From Candidatus Anaerobutyricum stercoripullorum (GTDB lineage Bacteria > Bacillota > Clostridia > Lachnospirales > Lachnospiraceae), in contig DXEQ01000215.1 of NCBI GenBank assembly GCA_019114885.1, positions 1 through 19,677 on the forward strand: a DNA stretch of 19,677 nucleotides, in the 5' to 3' direction. Shown here one piece after another: positions 1 to 6,768 of this stretch; within the stretch, counting starts at the first letter, position 1, and every line of letters begins with the position of its first letter. The notes beneath the pieces are model-generated. The model was not told where the DNA came from and made no database searches. It worked only from the letters and a program-made list of their open reading frames with translations. The position numbers and the translations under genes were made by a program.

Positions 1-1272
1 CTTGTTACAAAGTTCTGCGGTCTCCGGCGCGAAGAAGCTCTCTTCTGTCGGCAGGGAAGCGCAGATACCGCCGGTCAGGTCGGCAAGAATCTCGTACTCA
101 TGGTAAATGTTATGGCCTGCCAGACGTCTTCCGGCGTTGGTCAGGATCTCATCCGGTACCCAGGAGCCGTTCGGGAATTCGATCGCACGGTAAGCGGAAG
201 CTTGTCCTGCGGCAAATACCAGCTCAGCGGTTCCGATGATGTCACAGATCTTCTCACGGACATGTTCTGCCTTGGCGATATCGTTGACGTCCGCAACGAG
301 CGCTGCCTGAGAAGCGATGATCTCGGATACGGCTGTCTTACATCCTGTGTAGGAATGTCTGTGGAAGTGGGCGAACATCAGAGCCAGATATCCGGCATAC
401 TGTACAGCATCCGGATGATCGTAACCGTTTAAGAAGATACGGTCTTCCGGTACGAATACGTCGTCAAAGATGGTGAGGGATTCGTTGTCGCCATTTTTGT
501 TGAACGGAGCTTCCAGATGTTTTCTCTTATGATGACGTCCCGGAAGAGCCATTAACTTAAGGCCGTCCCAGTCAGCCGGAAGGGCGAAGGAGATCGCATA
601 GCCTTCGTCGCCGCGGCCCATGAACTTGGTCGGTGTCGCGATGATCTCGTCCACGTACGGTGCGCAGGAGTTACAGATCTTGGCGCCGCGGACGATCACA
701 CCCTTACATGGCTTTCCGTCGATACCGATGCCGTCCACATCTGTCTTGATCACATGTAAGAACATATCCGGGTCCGGCTGCATATGCGCACGTTTGTATT
801 TGGCGTTCCGGCTTCCCTTTACGTCTGTCTGTGCACAGTTACAGATCAGGTCGTTTTTCTGGCAGTATTCCAGATATTTATTGAATCTCTCATGATAATG
901 GGTTCCCAGAGCCTGGTCACAGTCATAGGAGACAACGGCGATGGCGTTTAACGCGTCGGTTCCCATACATCTCTGCATACAGCCGCCCACATGGTGACAT
1001 ACGAGACGGGTCATCTGCTGTTTCTTGAGCAGGTCGTCTTTGGAATGATGGATGTGGGTACAGCGGTTGATGGTTTCTCCGGTCAGATGAGAGGTTGCCG
1101 TACAGACGTCCGCATACGCCGGATCATTGGCCAGATCGTAGCACTGTTTCATTACCCAGAATCCGGATTCGTTCCAAGGTCCCATTCTGTCTACACATTT
1201 GCCATCCAGATAAATGTTCGGTTTCATTTTTTTCATTCGCTCAATATAAGCTTCGTAGGTTCCAACTCCCAT
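1..1272 (-). CDS. 4-hydroxybutyryl-CoA dehydratase (AbfD) homologue, C-terminus beyond the left edge
   Basis: Flavin and [4Fe-4S] enzyme of the AbfD/HpaB family. AbfD dehydrates 4-hydroxybutyryl-CoA to crotonyl-CoA and isomerises vinylacetyl-CoA. I translated 424 residues with no stop before base 1; from memory the family is about 490 residues. All four cluster ligands known from AbfD are visible: the CxxxC pair C98/C102 in GGCMQRC, and H304 with C311 in HRHSYTGCK. The same motif keeps the AbfD active-site Tyr (Y308) and Lys (K312). E264 in NESLTIFDDVFVP matches the AbfD active-site Glu, and S202 falls where AbfD has Thr190; both alignments are from memory. A roughly 13-residue net insertion lies between the two ligand halves. 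The start is fixed by TAAAGGAGG five bases before the ATG. The gene has its own sigma-54 promoter. The exact substrate is unknown; a 4-hydroxyacyl-CoA other than 4-hydroxybutyryl-CoA is possible. Confidence 0.85.
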   Translation of the reverse strand, partial: MGVGTYEAYIERMKKMKPNIYLDGKCVDRMGPWNESGFWVMKQCYDLANDPAYADVCTATSHLTGETINRCTHIHHSKDDLLKKQQMTRLVCHHVGGCMQRCMGTDALNAIAVVSYDCDQALGTHYHERFNKYLEYCQKNDLICNCAQTDVKGSRNAKYKRAHMQPDPDMFLHVIKTDVDGIGIDGKPCKGVIVRGAKICNSCAPYVDEIIATPTKFMGRGDEGYAISFALPADWDGLKLMALPGRHHKRKHLEAPFNKNGDNESLTIFDDVFVPEDRIFLNGYDHPDAVQYAGYLALMFAHFHRHSYTGCKTAVSEIIASQAALVADVNDIAKAEHVREKICDIIGTAELVFAAGQASAYRAIEFPNGSWVPDEILTNAGRRLAGHNIYHEYEILADLTGGICASLPTEESFFAPETAELCNK

Positions 1273-1304
1273 AAGGTCCTCCTTTAAATGTTTTCCTATG
1301 CGTG

Positions 1305-1334
1305 ATGAGTCCGGTCTTATGGCGCCGGTCTCAT
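1305..1334 (-). other. stem-loop in the leader of the AbfD-homologue mRNA
   Basis: On the minus strand ATGAG, a mismatch, CCGG, a 10-nt loop, CCGG, a mismatch and CTCAT form an imperfect hairpin. It lies between the predicted start of transcription (about 1352) and the ribosome binding site. It could affect stability or translation. There is no following U-run, so it is not a standard terminator. Confidence 0.4.
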
Positions 1335-1362
1335 ACATAACAATTTGTTCTGTTATTTATAA

Positions 1363-1378
1363 CGCAATTTCCATGCCA
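1363..1378 (-). promoter_or_regulatory. sigma-54 (-24/-12) promoter of the AbfD homologue
   Basis: Minus strand reads TGGCAT-GGAAA-TTGCG, against the sigma-54 consensus TGGCAC-N5-TTGCW. The invariant GG and GC have the required spacing. The -12 GC is at 1364-1365, so transcription should start near 1352 and leave a leader of about 80 nt. The enhancer-like dyads at 1494-1606 lie about 115-230 bp upstream. Confidence 0.85.
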
Positions 1379-1493
1379 ATACCCCTCTGGCCTCAGAAAG
1401 ACGGTCCGCTGTCGATTTTTTGCGGTTTATAGAAAATATTTTCTCTCTTTTTTCTCTTGCTATCGTATTTCCGAACAAAAAGATGGTACTGTC

Positions 1494-1606
1494 TGTACGA
1501 AAACCGTACATTTCCTGTCCGGTTTTCCGGAATCTATGTACGCCTCCCGTCCGACTGTCCGGAATCCGGACACATTTTCTGTCCGATTTTCCGGAATTTA
1601 TGTACA
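1494..1606. promoter_or_regulatory. enhancer-like dyad cluster (probable activator-binding UAS)
   Basis: This stretch sits between the NifU-like gene and the AbfD-homologue promoter. It holds a perfect dyad TGTACG-N5-CGTACA (1494-1510), a perfect dyad TGTCCGGA-A-TCCGGACA (1556-1572), and two copies of TCCG-rich half sites inside the 35-bp direct repeat listed separately. The same TGTCCGG/CCGGACA and TGTACA words recur before the other sigma-54 promoters. The natural ligand is the activator encoded at 12328-13719; this is inferred from position and motif sharing. The rest of the 1273-1633 gap shows only the promoter and leader. Confidence 0.7.
1508..1606. repeat. two copies of a 35-bp direct repeat
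   Basis: Copies at 1508-1542 and 1572-1606 match at 31 of 35 positions by my count, with start-to-start spacing of 64 bp (about six helical turns). Each copy runs from ACATTT through CTGTCCG, TTTTCCGGAAT and ends in TATGTAC. The perfect dyad at 1556-1572 lies between them. Spacing by whole turns suits a multimeric enhancer-binding protein. Confidence 0.85.
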
Positions 1607-1633
1607 TTTTCTGATCAGATCATTATGTTCTTT

Positions 1634-1942
1634 TTAATATTTTCCGCCGGTAAACAGGCTTTTTGCCATCTCATAGACTTCCGGGCTCACATCGTCCGTC
1701 ACCGTCACCTTCTCGATGAACGGAAAGACTGCGTGCACCTTCTTCTTGATGACACCGTTTACCGTGTCGTTCATGGAAAGACAGCCCCGGCATTCGCCCA
1801 GCAGACGGATGATCAGTTCATTTCCTTCCACATCCACCACCTCGGCGGCTCCGCCGTGCTCCCCCAGATACTGATTGATGTCCGCGTCAAAAAATTCGGA
1901 CAGTTTATCCAATAATTCTTCTGTGTTTGGTCTTTCTGACAT
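1634..1942 (-). CDS. NifU C-terminal-domain-like Fe-S scaffold protein
   Basis: A protein of 102 residues resembling the C-terminal domain of NifU/NfuA, which carries Fe-S clusters to target proteins. The usual CxxC appears as GECRGCLSM (about residues 49-57, Cys51 and Cys54), with the preceding GG-A-EVVDVEGNELIIRLLG strand pattern of the family. AAGGAG lies seven bases before the ATG. It follows the ligase by about 98 bp in the same direction and precedes the AbfD homologue, whose active site needs a [4Fe-4S] cluster; the FadH-like enzyme also needs one. A local maturation role is plausible inference. It could equally serve general Fe-S assembly. Confidence 0.75.
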   Translation of the reverse strand: MSERPNTEELLDKLSEFFDADINQYLGEHGGAAEVVDVEGNELIIRLLGECRGCLSMNDTVNGVIKKKVHAVFPFIEKVTVTDDVSPEVYEMAKSLFTGGKY

Positions 1943-2040
1943 AGCTGCGCTCCTTTTCTTTTTGGCTCCGGGCAGATCTTTGTATCCTGTCAGATGGGAC
2001 TGCCGCCGCGAAAACGTACGCAGGTCGCATCCCCACTTAC

Positions 2041-3537
2041 TTAATACAGCTGCTCCAGCAATTTGTGGTCATTGAGTTCCTTCGGAGGCTGTATAGCCTT
2101 CCGGTCGATCTTATTGTTAAAGTTTCTCGGGAATTCCGACAGGCGGATAAAACAGGTCGGCACCATATAATAAGGAAGCGTCTCCTTAAGCTTCTCCTTT
2201 AAATCCTTCACATCGATATCCACATCGGACGTGAAGTACCCGCAGAGGATATTGGTGCCTCCCTCATCAGCAAAGGCTTTGACCACGACCTCCTTGATGG
2301 CCGCGCATTTGAGTACCGTGGACTCCACCGCACCGCTCTCCACCCGGAAGCCCCGAATCTTGCACATGTTGTCCTTCCTGCCGATATAGTGCAGGTTTCC
2401 GTCCGCATCCTGCCGGACGAGATCGTTGGTCTTAAAGAGTCTCCGGTATTCCGGCTCGTCACAAAACGGGTTGACGATATACTGCCGGCTGGTGACGTCC
2501 GGCCGTTTCAGATATCCCCGGGATACCTGCGGTCCGGCCAGCCAGAGCTCGCCCTCCGTCCCCGGTTCCACCTGTTTTCCGTTCTCGTCCACGATGTACC
2601 CCCGGAATGTCGGATTCAGCGTCCCAATCGGATAGGCTTCCTCATCGTCCGTGATATCGTACACGGCAATCAGAGAGCAGCACTCCGAGGCGGCGTACAC
2701 ATTGATGATGCGGTACGGCTGCTGACAGAGATGCCGCACCGGCTCGCTTCCCACGAGAAGCGCCCTGAGCGGGATGCCGGTGGTATCCACCTTCATGAAC
2801 TTTCTCGCCATGTGCGGCGGCAGAAAGGCGATGGTGATCTGTCTCTCCCTGTAAAATTCCACAATGAGGTCCATCTTTCTCCGGCAATATTCCGGAATGA
2901 TCTCCAGAGTCGCTCCCACGGAGAGGGAAGAAAAGATATCAAAAATGGACGCCACAAAGCTGAAGCTCGGGAACACGCAGGTGCGGTCGTTCTCCGTAAA
3001 GCCCAGGCGATCAAAATTACTGATGGCCGCCGCCACATTTTTATGCTCCAGCATGACTCCCTTCGGTTTGGAGGTAGAACCGGAGGTGTAGATGATGACA
3101 GCCAGATTGTCTCTTTCGGACCGGTTGATAAAATGCTCATCTTTCTCCCATGGGATGCTTTTTACGTACTCTCTGGTGAGAGTGATCTTCCAGCCGCACT
3201 CTTCCCTAAGCGCCTGGTTTCTGGCTTCCGGATAACAGTCGTCCAGGAAACAGTAAGCGCCTCCCGCCTTCCAGATGCCCAGCATACAGACGATGGAAAT
3301 CGGGTCGCGGCCGGACTGAATGGCGACAATATCTTCTTTCCGGATTCCCTCCCGCATCAGATATCTCGCCAGAAAATTACTGTACTCATCCAGTTCCTGA
3401 TAGGTAACCTGACAGTTATCTCCTGCAACTGCGATCTTATCCGGGCAAAGCTGCGCCGTCCTGTGAAAAATGTCACAGAATGTCTGTTGAAAAAAAATTT
3501 CTTTATGTTTTCTCAGTTCTTCGGAGCGTGATTCCAT
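2041..3537 (-). CDS. stand-alone adenylate-forming ligase (probable acyl-CoA synthetase of the NRPS A-domain type)
   Basis: A protein of 498 residues of the ANL superfamily, which forms an acyl-AMP and usually then a thioester. Core motifs are in order: P-loop YTSGSTSKPKG (150-160), NVYAASE (279-285), GELWLAGP (329-336), KTNDLVR (369-375), GRKDNMCKIRGFRVE (386-400) and the C-terminal lysine in NNKIDRK (K480). No carrier-protein domain follows. The layout resembles NRPS/DltA A domains more than CaiC or FadD. The Asp that grips the alpha-amino group in amino-acid A domains (FSFDxS) is Val194 here (FSFVAS), arguing for an acid without an alpha-amino group. I chose the ATG at 3537 (GAGGAAAAT before it) over the upstream in-frame ATG at 3582, which lacks a properly spaced ribosome site. 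It probably primes the pathway with CoA next to the CoA-transferase. Confidence 0.75.
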   Translation of the reverse strand: MESRSEELRKHKEIFFQQTFCDIFHRTAQLCPDKIAVAGDNCQVTYQELDEYSNFLARYLMREGIRKEDIVAIQSGRDPISIVCMLGIWKAGGAYCFLDDCYPEARNQALREECGWKITLTREYVKSIPWEKDEHFINRSERDNLAVIIYTSGSTSKPKGVMLEHKNVAAAISNFDRLGFTENDRTCVFPSFSFVASIFDIFSSLSVGATLEIIPEYCRRKMDLIVEFYRERQITIAFLPPHMARKFMKVDTTGIPLRALLVGSEPVRHLCQQPYRIINVYAASECCSLIAVYDITDDEEAYPIGTLNPTFRGYIVDENGKQVEPGTEGELWLAGPQVSRGYLKRPDVTSRQYIVNPFCDEPEYRRLFKTNDLVRQDADGNLHYIGRKDNMCKIRGFRVESGAVESTVLKCAAIKEVVVKAFADEGGTNILCGYFTSDVDIDVKDLKEKLKETLPYYMVPTCFIRLSEFPRNFNNKIDRKAIQPPKELNDHKLLEQLY

Positions 3538-3591
3538 ATTTTCCTCTTTCCTGACGCATCCGAACCGGAGCGCCCGCCTCATACCTGAAAG

Positions 3592-4881
3592 TTAATCGAT
3601 GATTCCTCTTCCTTTCAGTGCTTCGTACTCTTCGTCGGTGTAATCGAGAAGCTGTTTCATGATCATCTCGGTATCCTGACCAAGCTTCGGCGCGCCTCTC
3701 CACACTTCGCCCGGTGTCTCGGACATCTTCGGAGCGAAACCGAAGGCGGTGATATCCTCACCGAGGGTCTGGTCTTCATAAGTTACCCAGTCGCCTCTCT
3801 CTTTCCAGTGTTCCTCGGACATAACGTCGTTGCAGTCCTTGATGACAGCAGCGCCCATCCGGTTGTCAATGAGGATGTCGATGGCTTCCTGTGCGGTGTG
3901 GCTCATGAAGTAATCGGAGAATTTCTGGTCAAGCTCTCTTCCCAGATCGCTCTCCAATGCTGCCTTGCTGCCGCCGGCTGCTTCATAGGAGTATTTCTCC
4001 AGATCGAAGTCGAACGCTTTCATGACTTTCTCGTAAGCGCCCTTGCCGTATGCGCCCAGATTGATAAACTTGCCGTCTTTGGTCGGGAAGATGCCGGCCG
4101 GCTGATAAGCTTCCTGTTTTACGCCCTGTCTCTGTTTCTGGATGCCCTCTTTGGCCCAGAGGGTAAAGTTATCATCCATGACACGCATCCAGCTCTCGCA
4201 GAGGGTCGCGTCGATGATCTGACCTTTTCCGGTCTTTTCCACATGGCGAAGAGCCATCAGGATACCGCTGAACGCGAACAGTCCGGACAGATAGTCGCCC
4301 ACATACTGCTGTGCATAGTATGGAGGGGTCTCCGGGAAGCCCTGCAGCAGACACCAGCCGGATTCCGCCTGTGCCAACGGGTCGTAGCAGGCACGATTTA
4401 AGTATCTCTCAATACCGCCGAATCTCGGTGTACCAAATCCGCTGACATGGCAGATGATCAGCTTCGGATTGACTTCCAGAAGCATCTCGTCCGTGATGCC
4501 CAGCTTCTCGATCCATACCATGTTCTCAATCCAGACATCCACCTGTTTGATCAGGGATAAGAAAATCTCTTTGGATTCCGGCACCTTCTTTAAGTTGGTC
4601 TCCAACGTAAAGCTTAATTTGTTTCTGGCGTTCTGGGCCCAGGCGCCGCTGATATGCTTCTCGCCTTCCTTCAACTGCGGCTGCTGATGTCTCGCTGTGT
4701 CGCCGCCCACCTTCGGGCGTTCCAGAGCAATCACTTCCGCGCCGAAATCACTGAACATGGTGGCCGCAAACGGAGCTGCCACGACCGTTCCGTTTAAAAG
4801 AACACGGATGCCGCTCAGCGGACCGAAATCTTTCGTAAAAAGCGGAGCCGGTTTTTTCTCTAATGTTTCCCATCTGTTCAT
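3592..4881 (-). CDS. class III CoA-transferase, CaiB/BaiF family
   Basis: A protein of 429 residues that should move CoA between acyl-CoA product and free acid substrate, saving ATP. Recognisable family blocks are APFAATMFSDFGAEVIALE (36-54), GITDEMLLEVNPKLIICHVSGFG (128-150), YDPLAQAESG (166-175) and KTGKGQIIDATLCE. The catalytic Asp, which forms the aspartyl-CoA anhydride, is D196 in VGDYLSG, matching D169 of CaiB/Frc. By eye the sequence is nearer CaiB than Frc. AGGAG lies about 10 bases before the ATG. It is separated from the SDR upstream by 156 bp holding an alternative-hairpin element. Relatives act on carnitine (CaiB), bile acids (BaiF) and aryl-lactates (FldA), so the substrate cannot be read from the family. 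Confidence 0.9.
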   Translation of the reverse strand: MNRWETLEKKPAPLFTKDFGPLSGIRVLLNGTVVAAPFAATMFSDFGAEVIALERPKVGGDTARHQQPQLKEGEKHISGAWAQNARNKLSFTLETNLKKVPESKEIFLSLIKQVDVWIENMVWIEKLGITDEMLLEVNPKLIICHVSGFGTPRFGGIERYLNRACYDPLAQAESGWCLLQGFPETPPYYAQQYVGDYLSGLFAFSGILMALRHVEKTGKGQIIDATLCESWMRVMDDNFTLWAKEGIQKQRQGVKQEAYQPAGIFPTKDGKFINLGAYGKGAYEKVMKAFDFDLEKYSYEAAGGSKAALESDLGRELDQKFSDYFMSHTAQEAIDILIDNRMGAAVIKDCNDVMSEEHWKERGDWVTYEDQTLGEDITAFGFAPKMSETPGEVWRGAPKLGQDTEMIMKQLLDYTDEEYEALKGRGIID

Positions 4882-4960
4882 AAATGTAGTCTCCTATCGT
4901 TATTTTATTAACAAATCGTTTGATTCTTTTTCTACAAAATAGTACCAATTGTTTCAGGTT

Positions 4961-5021
4961 ATCTGACAGCCTCCGTCATTGCAATAATTATTCTGTCAGA
5001 TTTCTGTCGACAGAGGCTGTC
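4961..5021 (-). other. mutually exclusive hairpins between SDR and CoA-transferase genes
   Basis: In the minus-strand transcript, segment A GACAGCCTC (5021-5013) and segment B ATCTGACAG (5001-4993) come first, followed by segment C GAGGCTGTCAGAT (4973-4961). C can pair perfectly over 9 bp with A or over 9 bp with B, but not both because the two targets overlap. A CTGTCGACAG palindrome adjoins A. Such a layout is seen in attenuators and processing sites. No U-run follows, so simple termination is not indicated. Confidence 0.55.
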
Positions 5022-5037
5022 TTCATCGGGCAATGTG

Positions 5038-5871
5038 CTAGCACTCTGCCGGTTCGTTCATGATCATTCTTCCCACGGTTCCTCCGGTTACCTCAATGAT
5101 GGCTCCGTTTACATAGGAAGAAAGGTCTGTCGCCAGGAACTCAACCACGTTGGCACAGTCTTCCACCGTACCGAAACGTTTCATGGCAACGTTACGAAGG
5201 AAGGTACCCTCGCCGGCTTTCTTATAGTTCTCGATCAGTCTGCCTGTGGCGATGAAGCCAGGGGCGATACAGTTGGCGGTCACATTGTAGCGGCCCACTT
5301 CCTGTGCGAGAAGTTTTGTATACTGCGCGATGGCTGCCTTGGCGGAACCGTAGTGCGCATAACTTCCGTCGCTGTTTGCCAGCAGTCCGCCTACGGAGAT
5401 CACGTTGACCACCTTGCCGTAGCCACGTTTCTTCATACCCGGAACAACTGCGTTACAGGTATAAACCGTTCCGTAATAGTTTCTCTCCGTTACTCCGTAG
5501 AATTCATCCCAGTTTAACTCGCTGGCCTTGTTGGCGTCCGGCGCTCCCATGCCGCCGCCGGCGTTGCAGACGAGGATGTCTATCGGGCCCAGTTCCTTTT
5601 CAATCTGTGCCACTGCCGCAAATACCTGCTCTCTGTTGGTGATGTCGGCTTCCGCTCCGGCGGATTTTACGCCGAGGGCACGACATTCATCCATGGTGGT
5701 GTCAGCGGTCATCAGCTTTTCCTCTCCGCCGAATGCCTTGTAGGATTTTAAGTCGATATCGATGACTCCCACGTCAGCGCCCAGCTCCGCGAGCCGTAAT
5801 GCGTAGGCACGTCCCAGTCCTCTGGCTGCTCCTGTTACTAATGCTACCTTTCCGTCTAATCTTTTTGGCAT
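5038..5871 (-). CDS. short-chain dehydrogenase/reductase (SDR 1), NAD-type
   Basis: A protein of 277 residues with a classical SDR fold, oxidising or reducing an alcohol/ketone pair. The cofactor loop TGAARGLG is at 13-20, acidic D38 in VIDID after beta-2 favours NAD(H), CNAGG is at 102-106, and the catalytic triad is S159, Y174 and K178 (YGSAK). An insertion of about 20 residues after beta-2 (41-64) is present, as in carveol-dehydrogenase-like SDRs; that comparison is from memory. AAAGGAG sits seven bases before the ATG. It lies in the long minus-strand set, 74 bp after the crotonase gene. The likely role is on a hydroxy- or keto-acyl (CoA) intermediate; bile-acid-type hydroxysteroid activity cannot be excluded from sequence. 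Confidence 0.85.
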   Translation of the reverse strand: MPKRLDGKVALVTGAARGLGRAYALRLAELGADVGVIDIDLKSYKAFGGEEKLMTADTTMDECRALGVKSAGAEADITNREQVFAAVAQIEKELGPIDILVCNAGGGMGAPDANKASELNWDEFYGVTERNYYGTVYTCNAVVPGMKKRGYGKVVNVISVGGLLANSDGSYAHYGSAKAAIAQYTKLLAQEVGRYNVTANCIAPGFIATGRLIENYKKAGEGTFLRNVAMKRFGTVEDCANVVEFLATDLSSYVNGAIIEVTGGTVGRMIMNEPAEC

Positions 5872-5945
5872 AATGCTTCTCCTTTCGTTTCCGGCACATT
5901 TTTTGTACCTGGTTATATATGTGTGATTTCAGTGTTCTGAACCTT

Positions 5946-6731
5946 TCAGCATCCCCGGAAAACCGGTTTCCGTTTCTCCAGGAAAGCGTTCACTGCCTCG
6001 GCGAAATCTTCCGAGCGGGAACATTCCACCATATATCTGCCCTCCGCTTCCGTGAAAGCGGCGATATCCTTATAGAAGAAGTCCAGTATCATTTGCTTCT
6101 GCCGCTTTACGGCAAGCTGCGGTCTGGCCGCCAGCTCCCCGGCAAAAGCCATGGTCTCCTCATACAGTCCGCCTTCCGGCGCCAGCCGGTTGGCCAGCCC
6201 CAAACGAAAAGCTTCTTCCCCTCCGACGGGCCGCCCCGTCATAATAAGCTCTTCGGTCCTGGCCGGTCCCAGCAGCTTGTACAGGTAGTAGATGCCGCCG
6301 GTGTCTCCCGGCAGAGCCATGTTGATAAAGGCCATGGACAGTCTGCTCTTCGGCTCCATGATCCGGAAGTCGCAGGCAAGAGCGAGACTGCATCCCGCCC
6401 CTGCCGCCGCTCCGTTTATCATGGCAATGACCGGCTTCGGGCACCGGCGGATGGCCTCCGCCGTGTTCCCTGCCAGCTGAATGGACCGCTCTTCTATATA
6501 GGTTTCTGATTCGATCAGCTCTTTAAACTCCCGGATATCCCCGCCGGCGGAGAAATGTTTCCCCTCGCCTGTGAGCACCACCACGTTCACCTCTTCGTTG
6601 ATGACGCAGCCGCACATGGCATCTTTGATCTCCGCATAGATCGACGGGTTTACAGCGTTGGCTGACTTCGGACAGTTTATGGTGATCGTTCCGATTTTAT
6701 TTTCTACATGAAGTTTGATATGCTGATACAT
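5946..6731 (-). CDS. crotonase-fold enoyl-CoA isomerase/hydratase-family protein lacking both hydratase glutamates
   Basis: A protein of 261 residues of the crotonase superfamily. The oxyanion-hole segments are SAGGDI (61-66) and NGAAAGAGCSLALACD (106-121). The two catalytic glutamates of enoyl-CoA hydratase (GGGCE and QPE in rat) are absent: Ser115 replaces the first, and MAFIN (133-137) replaces the second. The following PGDTGG carries Asp143, near where PaaG-type isomerases place an acidic residue (from memory). It therefore looks like a double-bond isomerase or another crotonase reaction rather than a normal hydratase. It starts 37 bp after etfA, with a GGGGGG-rich ribosome site. The fold is secure; the reaction is uncertain. 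Confidence 0.8.
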   Translation of the reverse strand: MYQHIKLHVENKIGTITINCPKSANAVNPSIYAEIKDAMCGCVINEEVNVVVLTGEGKHFSAGGDIREFKELIESETYIEERSIQLAGNTAEAIRRCPKPVIAMINGAAAGAGCSLALACDFRIMEPKSRLSMAFINMALPGDTGGIYYLYKLLGPARTEELIMTGRPVGGEEAFRLGLANRLAPEGGLYEETMAFAGELAARPQLAVKRQKQMILDFFYKDIAAFTEAEGRYMVECSRSEDFAEAVNAFLEKRKPVFRGC

Positions 6732-6768
6732 AACTTTTCCCCCCTGCGTCAGCCGTGCATGTACCTGA

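Noticed and set aside
1353..1614. Short overlapping open frames (64-84 codons) in the gap before the AbfD homologue
   Set aside because: They arise from the repeated TGTCCGG/TTTTCCGG sequence in the enhancer cluster, and their repetitive translations reflect the direct repeats rather than a protein.
2389..3531. A 380-codon plus-strand open frame opposite the ligase
   Set aside because: Antisense to a gene with all A-domain motifs; no known domain or ribosome site supports it. The same applies to 17168-18064 (minus) opposite the PTE-family gene.
3592..5871. Assignment of the cluster to the bile-acid (bai) operon
   Set aside because: BaiF-like, SDR and old-yellow-enzyme families are shared, but no BaiE-type dehydratase is present, and the AbfD homologue, EtfBA, PTE-family hydrolase and sigma-54 control do not belong to bai.
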